Assembly: GCA_002348185.1 (NCBI GenBank)
Contig: DDYW01000190.1
Coordinates: forward strand, 1 to 31,469
Source: Candidatus Hydrogenedentes bacterium UBA2224
GTDB lineage: Bacteria; Hydrogenedentota; Hydrogenedentia; Hydrogenedentales; SLHB01
DNA: 31,469 bases
Direction of reading: 5' to 3'
In this document: in pieces, positions 25,025 through 31,469 of the stretch
Layout of the letters: every line of letters starts with the position of its first letter
Numbering within the stretch: the first letter of the stretch is position 1
Position numbers and translations under genes: made by a program
Notes under the pieces: generated by a model
Database searches by the model: none
What the model was told of the DNA's origin: nothing
Seen by the model: the letters and a program-made list of their open reading frames with translations, nothing else

Positions 25025-25059
25025 GTTGTGGTGAATGTCGGGCACCATCTTGCCACAAC
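25025..25059. promoter_or_regulatory. Inverted repeat in the divergent intergenic region
   Basis: GTTGTGG (25025-25031) and CCACAAC (25053-25059) are perfect reverse complements, with a nested GGTG/CACC pair inside. It lies about 30-60 bases upstream of the isomerase-like gene's ATG, where an operator would be expected. No other support. Confidence 0.25.
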
Positions 25060-25206
25060 GGCGGCGCGCACGCCAGTGGACGGGCCCAAGGCGCCGGGCA
25101 AGCACGACGCACATGCGGTTGCCGCTGACGGGGAGCCAGAGGAGCGTGGACGAGATGGACGTTGTGCGCTACAGGAAAGAAGGGCGATTGCCCAGCGATG
25201 CGGTGT

Positions 25207-25235
25207 TTGCGCGGGTATTGCCGGGCGGATAGTAT
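25207..25235 (+). promoter_or_regulatory. Candidate promoter of the secreted hydrolase-like genes
   Basis: TTGCGC (25207-25212) and TAGTAT (25230-25235) are spaced by 17 bases, with the ATG about 45 bases beyond the -10. Matches are only 3 of 6 and 4 of 6, so this is tentative. The rest of the 284-base divergent gap holds nothing else I can name. Confidence 0.3.
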
Positions 25236-25281
25236 GGGCGGCGTGTCTATGAGCGCGGAATTGGATGGAGAGGGGAATGTG

Positions 25282-28257
25282 ATGGACTGCTTGCGTGCAT
25301 TGCGGGGAGCGGGGGTGTTTGTTGTTGCGGCGGCGGGGCTGTTTTCGGTGGTCTGCGGCGCGGATGCGCATGCGGAGGACGGGAACGTGGTGGAAGATGT
25401 CTACCGGGGCGAGTTGGTGACGTATCCGGGTCCGTGGGGGTTCATGCCGCGTCCGCATATCATCCTGGTGAACGACGAGGAACTGGAAACGATTGCATCC
25501 GACCCGGACAAGGTCTTGAATCTGGCCACGGGCTATGCCCCGCACGAGGAAAGTCTGCGGATGCTCTGCGAGCGCTCGCAGAAGCAGGGGCTGCGGACGC
25601 TGGTCGTGGCGTTCGACCAGTTCTTTGCGCAATACCGGCCCGGGCAGGACAAACCGCGCCGGCTGACGCCCGACATGGACGAATACATCGGCCACATTGC
25701 GAAGATAGGAGCGTTCGCGGCGGAGTATGGTCTCGGGCTGGAATTGAGTCTGTTGAGTCCGCTGGAGATCGGGCCCGCCTACGCTCGGGAGACCGGTGAA
25801 TCGGGGCAGTGGATGCACTACCGGAAAGGCCTGCGGGACGTGGAGACGGGCCGGTTCAGCGTGCAGCTCTGGCGGCAGACCCGCTGGACCAATAACAAGG
25901 GTCCCATCGACATCGCGGACGCGGGGGTGCGGGTGTTTGCGTTTCGCGAGCAGGCGGTCCGGGGCACGCCGTACCGGGTGGTGAACCCGGACGAGATCGT
26001 CGAGATTACGGATGTGGCGGTGGTGGATGCGTGGGACGGGGCGAAGACTTCGCTGGCGCGGCGTATCCGGGTGCATGGCGAGGGGCGCACGGATATCGGG
26101 CCGCTGGATCGGGTGCTGGTCGTTCAACTCTACCGTACGCCCGAGATGGATTATTTCAGCCCGCGCGCCCTGCCGTTTCTGGAAGGGCTTGTGGACAAGT
26201 ACGCGGACGCGGGGGTCCGGCTGAACGGTTTGTACGCGGACGAGATGCACATCCAGCAGGACTGGACCTACTTTGGCCATCACGATCATGGAGAGTTTGC
26301 GCTGCGGTATGTGAGCGACGGTCTGGTGAATGCCTACGCCGGGACGTACGGGGAAGAGTACCGCGATTTTGCGAAATACCTGGTGTATTTCATCCGGGGG
26401 CAGGAGGATTTCGCGCCGGACCTGAGCGCCAAGACGGGCGTCATGCATGTCTTTGGGGATACGCCTGAAGCGATTCGCCGGACGGTGCTGTTCCGCGCGC
26501 GCTACTACCACCTGTTGCAGGACGGAGTGGTGGATTTGTTTGTGTCGGCAAAGCGTCACGCTGAGGCGCGGATGGGCCGGCGTCTCGAATCGCGTGCGCA
26601 CGCCACGTGGGCCGAGAGCCCGACCATTGACCGGTGGGATACGGGCCGGACGCCGCAGGCGCCGCATCAATACGAATACACGAGTAATTTCCAGTGGTCG
26701 TGCACGGTGCACCAGGCGGCTTCGGCGTGTTACGACTACTTCAAATGGGGCGACTTTCTGACCGGCAACGGGAATGACCATGCCGAAGGCGGCTGGCTGG
26801 ATCGGAACTACTTCGCGATGGCGCTGGCCTGTTCGACGGGGATCTTGAACGAGGTGCCGTATTCGTACGCGGCGCACTGGGGCATGCCGGGTCCCATCAG
26901 TGCGTGGAGGATGAGTCTGGTCAATACGTACGGAGCCGCGGGTTCGCCGCTGTGGGGCATGGTGGAGGACATGCAGCACCGCGATGTCGACGTGCTCATG
27001 CTGTATCCCCTCGACCTCGTGGCAGCGGACGAGCGGTTCGGGAGCTGGATGACGCAATACGGGTATGCCAACTACGTCAGCGCGGCGAAACTTCTCGAAC
27101 GCGGGCGCGTGTCCAATGGGGCGATTGAGATGGCCGGCCGGCGCTTTACGACGCTGGTGGCCCTGTTTGAGCCGTTTCCCTCGCGTGCGCTGCTCGATAT
27201 GATGCAGGCGCTGGCCGCGTCCGGGGGGCGCGTGGTGTGGTCCGGGCCGCCTCCGGCGCTGACGTACGAAGGAGACAACGCACTGGACGCGTGGCAGAAC
27301 ACGTTTGGCGTTGCGTATACGCCCGGGCCCGATGAGGGGCTGCTTGCTCCCGGACGGCGGGTGGAATTTGAAGGCCGCTTGGACGGTGTCGAACCCCAGG
27401 TGATTCTGACGGACTTCCTGGTGGATCGGGTCTACCCGGTCACGCCGCAACCGGAGACCGAGGTGGCGGCGCGGGTGGCCGGCCGGGTTGTGGGGACGGT
27501 GTGCGCCCACGAAGGCGGCGGGGTGGCGGCGTTTCTGGGTTACCGTCCGCGCGATGACCAGTCTCAAAGCCTCGGATACGAATCGCGCAACTGGTTTGAG
27601 GTGTTGAGCGCGCTGGGGGCATACCCGCCCAGCGGAACGTTCCCGGACGTGAACGACAACACGGAGCACCTGTCGCGGACGACCGATTATCTAGCCTGCC
27701 GGTTTCCGAACGGCGCGGTAGCGGTTGCGCGGCATTTCCGGACATTTGAGGAGGGGTGGCCGGGCGGTTTTGCGCGGAAGGAAGAAGAAGATAAGGCGTA
27801 TATGGAGAAGCGTCCCCTGCCGGACGACACGATCGCGCTGGAGGGGTTCAAGGTGAACGGGCACGAGGTCTGGTACCAGGGTGCGCAGGCCATGGCGTTT
27901 CGCGTGAACGAGCGCGGTGATCTGATTGCCTTTGCCGGGTCGCAGGCCAATGAGGTCACCGTCGATGGGCGCCGTTTCGTATTTGCGGACGCGCCGCTCG
28001 CGCAGGTCGCCTGGGCGCCGGTATCCCCGGACCGGCGGCTTGAAGGCGGAGCGCTCCTGCAGATCATGGTTCATGGCGAGGGCACGTTGCGGATTCCGAA
28101 AGGCGATCTGCCGGACAATCTCGCCGTCGTGACGGAGGGGCCCACGCCGGGCAGCCGCGGTCACGACGTGCTCTCGTGGTGGGAAGCCGGTGCACTTGCG
28201 GTCAAAGTGACGGGCAGGGAATCGGGCCGCTGGCTCTGGTGCGTGCCGGTTCCGTGA
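25282..28257 (+). CDS. Large secreted glycoside-hydrolase-like protein
   Basis: I chose the ATG at 25282, with GGAGAGGGG about six bases upstream, giving 991 residues; earlier in-frame ATGs lack ribosome sites. The signal peptide has a hydrophobic core (about 10-24) and likely cleavage at A-H-A near residue 31. The N-terminal half looks like a TIM-barrel hydrolase, with a neighbouring acid pair in L-Y-A-D-E-M-H (D320, E321) as a candidate active site. A following segment (about 570-680) resembles the glutamine-amidotransferase-like domain found in beta-galactosidase-type enzymes (V-L-M-L-Y-P, then A-L-A-A-S-G-G-R-V-V-W). The C-terminal third is beta-rich. I do not recognise the exact family. 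It is followed 28 bases later by another carbohydrate-active-looking gene. Confidence 0.75.
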   Translation: MDCLRALRGAGVFVVAAAGLFSVVCGADAHAEDGNVVEDVYRGELVTYPGPWGFMPRPHIILVNDEELETIASDPDKVLNLATGYAPHEESLRMLCERSQKQGLRTLVVAFDQFFAQYRPGQDKPRRLTPDMDEYIGHIAKIGAFAAEYGLGLELSLLSPLEIGPAYARETGESGQWMHYRKGLRDVETGRFSVQLWRQTRWTNNKGPIDIADAGVRVFAFREQAVRGTPYRVVNPDEIVEITDVAVVDAWDGAKTSLARRIRVHGEGRTDIGPLDRVLVVQLYRTPEMDYFSPRALPFLEGLVDKYADAGVRLNGLYADEMHIQQDWTYFGHHDHGEFALRYVSDGLVNAYAGTYGEEYRDFAKYLVYFIRGQEDFAPDLSAKTGVMHVFGDTPEAIRRTVLFRARYYHLLQDGVVDLFVSAKRHAEARMGRRLESRAHATWAESPTIDRWDTGRTPQAPHQYEYTSNFQWSCTVHQAASACYDYFKWGDFLTGNGNDHAEGGWLDRNYFAMALACSTGILNEVPYSYAAHWGMPGPISAWRMSLVNTYGAAGSPLWGMVEDMQHRDVDVLMLYPLDLVAADERFGSWMTQYGYANYVSAAKLLERGRVSNGAIEMAGRRFTTLVALFEPFPSRALLDMMQALAASGGRVVWSGPPPALTYEGDNALDAWQNTFGVAYTPGPDEGLLAPGRRVEFEGRLDGVEPQVILTDFLVDRVYPVTPQPETEVAARVAGRVVGTVCAHEGGGVAAFLGYRPRDDQSQSLGYESRNWFEVLSALGAYPPSGTFPDVNDNTEHLSRTTDYLACRFPNGAVAVARHFRTFEEGWPGGFARKEEEDKAYMEKRPLPDDTIALEGFKVNGHEVWYQGAQAMAFRVNERGDLIAFAGSQANEVTVDGRRFVFADAPLAQVAWAPVSPDRRLEGGALLQIMVHGEGTLRIPKGDLPDNLAVVTEGPTPGSRGHDVLSWWEAGALAVKVTGRESGRWLWCVPVP

Positions 28258-28285
28258 GCGCGGCTCACAGGGGAGAGGAACGGAT

Positions 28286-31200
28286 ATGAAATCGCCAAGT
28301 GCGCGTCCCGCGGGCAGTCCTGTGTGTCGAGCGGGATTCACCTATCTTGTTGCGGCGTGTGTGCTGTGCGCTGCCGTGACCCGGGCCGCCATGGGTCTTG
28401 CCATGGAGCCGTTGTGGGTGGCGGATCCGGACATGATCATGGAAGGGGCGGCCATGGTGGCGGATCTGGACGGCGATGGGAGCGCCGAAGTCGTCACGGC
28501 CGCGTACGAGAGCATCATCGTCGTGGATGGCGCTGGTACGGAACGCTGGCGTTTTGACGGCCGGGGGCGCTATTCCACGTGTCCGGCGCTGCTCGAACGT
28601 GCCGGGCAGCCGCCGCTTATCTATGCCGGCGACAACACGGGCCTGTTGACCTGCCTCGACGGACATGGGGACGTCGTCTGGCAACGAGACATCGCGCCGG
28701 TCTTCTGTTCATCGGCGGCCGTAGCGGATCTGGAAGGCGACGGAGCCCTCGAACTCGTTCAGGGGAGCCTGAAGGGGGCGCTGAACGTGTTTGACGCGCT
28801 GACGGGCGCGCCCCTCTGGACGCGCGACCTCGGGGGGGATTGCGGAAGTCCGGCGGTCGGGGACATCAATGGCGACGGCCGCTCCGAAATCGTGATGACC
28901 ACCGGCGCCGGAAAGCTGTTTGCTCTGGATGCGGACGGGAACCCGGTATGGGATTTCGCGCTCGGGGCAACCGCGCCTGATTGGGCGATATGTTCCGCGG
29001 TGCTCTATGGCGACGCGTCCGGGCGCGCGCGTATCGCGGCGGGCTCGCGCGAAGGGCGCTTTGTGTGCCTGGACGGGACGGGCGGCGTGGTGTGGGAGCG
29101 GATGCTGCGCGGTGGTGTGGCCTCCACCATTTCCGCGGGCGACATCGACGGCGATGGCCGGGCAGATCTTTTCGCAGTGACGGAATTGGGGGTGTTGTAC
29201 CGGTTTGACGAACAGGGCCGCATTGTCTGGGACATCGACACGCAAGGGCGGAGCCTTGCGCCGGGCGCTCTCGTGGACCTGGACGGCGATAACGCGCTGG
29301 AATACCTCTTGTGCACGCAGCAGGGCAACCTGTTTGCCTTCGACACGGAGGGCGCGGTCGTCTTCAACCATCAGTTCGACAACCGCACCATCAATGTTAC
29401 GGCAGCGTTTGGCGATATCGTTGCCGGGCGGCCTGGACTCGAATTCGCGGTGACGGGCGGGGAATCGGGGCGGGTGTTCTGTTTCGGCCTGTCCGCGCCG
29501 GTGGATGCCCGGGCGGAATGGCGCAGTTACCGGTGCGACAACCGGCTGACGGGCGCCTGGTTCGGCCTGTCCAGACAAGATGTGGTGCGGATGACGCCCG
29601 AGAATCTGGAATGGGACCGGCTTGTGAGTGGGGAGGGGGTCGTGTTTCGCGTGACGAACCCCGGCGGCGGCGATACGGTGTTGACAGCGCAGGCGAGTTG
29701 CGTCTTGCCCGACGGTTCGCGTCAGGCGGCCGTGGGCAAGGTGGCGGGGCGTCAGGGCGTTCTGCAACTGCCGGTATCCGCCGGGGCGCCCGGGCCGTAT
29801 CGTTTCGCGTGGACGCTGTCGGACGGCTCGGGTCGCGTGATGACGGCCGGTTCGCGAGAGCTGACGCTTCATCCGTATCAGAACGATCAAGCGCTTGCCC
29901 GACGGGCGGTGCTGGCGATTGAGGCTTTCACGGACGGAGAAGGAGGGCCGCAAGACGGTAAGGGCGTGAAGGCGGCGCTGGCGCGTGAGGCGCACGAAAT
30001 CAAAGCGGAGGCGGAGGCGCTGATGGCGCTTCAGGCGGCCGTGCCGGGCGCGGCGCCCGGATTCCGCGAGGGTGTGGATGCCCGCACCGCGTCGCTGAAT
30101 GAGCGCGCACAGCGCGCCTTGAGGCTTGCCAGGGTGGCCAGGGACCTGCTTGCGAGCGCTCCGGACGTCTCGCTGGCGCCTTTTGCGGGAACGTTGTGGG
30201 AGAACCGCGACGTCGATCAGCAGGTGCCGGAGGCGGTCGTGTTGCCGTTGCACATCTCCCGCCGTTGTGTGCCGGGAGAGCACGAGCCGGTGTCCATCAA
30301 GCTGCTCAACGTGAGTGCGGAACCGGCGGAGATCACGGTGCGCGTCACCATGCCTCCCGCCGGCCCTGCCGTCAACATCAGCACGGTGAACCCGGCGCCT
30401 TCGAATCACGGCGTGGTCGCGTGGGACCCTATCGTGCCGCTGGGGGACGAGGGCCTGGCCATCCCACCGCTGGAGGTCCGGGAGGTGTGGGTCGACATTG
30501 ATCTTGCGGGTGTGCAGCCAGGTTACTGCGGGATCCGGCTCGATTTCGAGGCGGGCGCTTCGCGTTCGCATGCGGAGATCGCGCTCGATGTGCTGCCGTT
30601 CGAGATGGCGGGATTGGACACAATGCGGCTGTGCTGCTGGGCGAGCTACAGCCCCGATGCGGTGCGGGACCTGCTCGCGCACGGCAATACCGTGTTTACG
30701 GCGCCGCTCCCGCCGGTAACGGTTGCCGAGGGGCCGTCGCCGGTTCTGAGAATTGATTTTGCGGCGCTGGATGAGTTTCTGGCGCTTCTTGCGGGTCACG
30801 ACGTGTATCTCTTGCTGCAGGGCATTCCCGAACTGGCAGTGCCGATGGAGTCGGACGCGTACGTGCCGCGTCTGGCGGACTACCTGAGCCAGGTAGCGGG
30901 TCACCTCCAGGAGCGGGGGATTGCCGAAGAGCGAGTGGCCCTGTATCCCCACGACGAACCCGGGGGCCATGGCTGGGACACCGTAAACCACTACGTGGCG
31001 TTTGGCCGACAGGGGCGTAAGGCGCGCCCGGGCCTGCAGTTTTATGTCAACGGCGGCGGCGACCTGGCCATGTTCGAGGCGCTGGGGGAAGTCGCGTCCG
31101 TCTGGTGTCCGAGCTTCTACATGCTCGCCGAAGAGAGTCCCGAGATGGGGTATCTACGGAAGAGCGGGCGGACGCTCTGGTCCTACGATTGCGCGTACTT

Positions 31201-31469
31201 GTACGCACGGCCCATCGGGGCCAATACGAAGACCATCAACGTGGCGGCGCAGTACCGCATGGCCGCGATTCACGGGTGGCATTTCGGCGCAACCGGCATT
31301 GGGTTCTGGTGCTACAACGTGGGGCCGTCGATGTGGGAAGCCATCCCGGATGAATACCCGCTCGTTTATGTGAACAAGGACGGCACGCACACCGTCTCCA
31401 GGCGCTGGGAGGCTGTGCGCGAAGGCATGGAGGATGCGCGCATGCTCATTGCCTTGAGGGAGAGGCTTG
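28286..31469 (+). CDS. Secreted FG-GAP propeller fused to a DUF4091/GH123-like hydrolase (3' end missing)
   Basis: The ATG at 28286 follows GGGGAGAGGAA by five bases. The frame is open for 1061 codons to the window edge, so the C-terminus is cut. After a signal or anchor (about 20-38) come FG-GAP/VCBS repeats with calcium-binding D-x-D/E/N-G-D motifs: D-L-D-G-D-G near 61, D-L-E-G-D-G near 152, D-I-N-G-D-G near 194, D-I-D-G-D-G near 288 and D-L-D-G-D-N near 332. A helical spacer (about 540-630) and an Ig-like region lead to a C-terminal hydrolase-like part with Y-P-H-D-E-P-G near 890, matching the Asp-Glu pair of GH123, and the DUF4091 ending R-R-W-E-A-V-R-E-G-M-E-D-A-R. It is a likely surface or secreted glycosidase acting with the upstream gene. 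Confidence 0.78.
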   Translation, partial: MKSPSARPAGSPVCRAGFTYLVAACVLCAAVTRAAMGLAMEPLWVADPDMIMEGAAMVADLDGDGSAEVVTAAYESIIVVDGAGTERWRFDGRGRYSTCPALLERAGQPPLIYAGDNTGLLTCLDGHGDVVWQRDIAPVFCSSAAVADLEGDGALELVQGSLKGALNVFDALTGAPLWTRDLGGDCGSPAVGDINGDGRSEIVMTTGAGKLFALDADGNPVWDFALGATAPDWAICSAVLYGDASGRARIAAGSREGRFVCLDGTGGVVWERMLRGGVASTISAGDIDGDGRADLFAVTELGVLYRFDEQGRIVWDIDTQGRSLAPGALVDLDGDNALEYLLCTQQGNLFAFDTEGAVVFNHQFDNRTINVTAAFGDIVAGRPGLEFAVTGGESGRVFCFGLSAPVDARAEWRSYRCDNRLTGAWFGLSRQDVVRMTPENLEWDRLVSGEGVVFRVTNPGGGDTVLTAQASCVLPDGSRQAAVGKVAGRQGVLQLPVSAGAPGPYRFAWTLSDGSGRVMTAGSRELTLHPYQNDQALARRAVLAIEAFTDGEGGPQDGKGVKAALAREAHEIKAEAEALMALQAAVPGAAPGFREGVDARTASLNERAQRALRLARVARDLLASAPDVSLAPFAGTLWENRDVDQQVPEAVVLPLHISRRCVPGEHEPVSIKLLNVSAEPAEITVRVTMPPAGPAVNISTVNPAPSNHGVVAWDPIVPLGDEGLAIPPLEVREVWVDIDLAGVQPGYCGIRLDFEAGASRSHAEIALDVLPFEMAGLDTMRLCCWASYSPDAVRDLLAHGNTVFTAPLPPVTVAEGPSPVLRIDFAALDEFLALLAGHDVYLLLQGIPELAVPMESDAYVPRLADYLSQVAGHLQERGIAEERVALYPHDEPGGHGWDTVNHYVAFGRQGRKARPGLQFYVNGGGDLAMFEALGEVASVWCPSFYMLAEESPEMGYLRKSGRTLWSYDCAYLYARPIGANTKTINVAAQYRMAAIHGWHFGATGIGFWCYNVGPSMWEAIPDEYPLVYVNKDGTHTVSRRWEAVREGMEDARMLIALRERL

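Noticed and set aside
24994..27669. Long open frame of 891 codons on the - strand
   Set aside because: It is antisense to the isomerase-like and secreted hydrolase genes, rich in Arg, His and Pro with no domain or signal. High GC keeps antisense frames open.
28709..30991. Long open frame of 760 codons on the - strand
   Set aside because: Antisense to the FG-GAP/DUF4091 gene, which has recognisable repeats and a ribosome site.

Overview
The window is GC-rich, tightly packed bacterial DNA. It carries eight secreted or membrane-anchored beta-propeller proteins, Tat-exported proteins, a REP-like repeat and a composite DUF4091-type glycosidase. This mix, and the Planctomycete-style N-terminal motif of the propellers (W-x-x-F/W-R-G-P), suggests a Gram-negative of the PVC/Hydrogenedentota type. 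There is no rRNA or other phylogenetic marker, so that placement is an inference. No tRNA, rRNA, CRISPR array, prophage or transposase gene was seen.

Left edge (1-470): a REP-like hairpin repeat, then a good sigma70-type promoter (343-371) with a stem-loop at the predicted transcript start.

Block 1 (471-18402, + strand): thirteen genes in one apparent operon. Gaps never exceed 39 bases, and most junctions are ATGA/GTGA overlaps. In order: two paralogous PQQ-like propellers; an NHL propeller with a Cys-Gly-Cys-Cys motif; a 67-residue twin-arginine protein with four cysteines; a Tat-exported multi-cluster ferredoxin; a NapH/NosR-like membrane polyferredoxin; a membrane-anchored PQQ-like propeller; a single-chain NuoE-NuoF-ferredoxin fusion; a 2Fe-2S/GltD-like FAD protein that has lost its NAD(P)H domain; a GT4 glycosyltransferase; a PQQ-like lipoprotein; and a LolD-like ATPase with a giant FtsX-type permease. 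My reading is an electron route from cytosolic NADH through membrane Fe-S centres to the periplasm, linked to envelope propellers and a lipoprotein/envelope transporter. The individual modules are recognisable. The assembly as a whole is not one I can name, and it is the best candidate here for an undescribed system.

Block 2 (18409-21294, - strand): two further secreted PQQ-like propellers, converging on block 1 with six bases between stop codons.

Block 3 (21295-23936, - strand): a 67-residue stand-alone Fis-type helix-turn-helix protein with its own dyads and a terminator-like hairpin, then an FHA-GAF-AAA+-HTH sigma54 activator with its own promoter.

Block 4 (24050-31469): a Tat-exported sugar-phosphate-isomerase-like TIM barrel (- strand), then, divergently, a 991-residue secreted glycoside-hydrolase-like protein and a composite FG-GAP/DUF4091 protein that runs off the window. 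This looks like extracytoplasmic carbohydrate processing.
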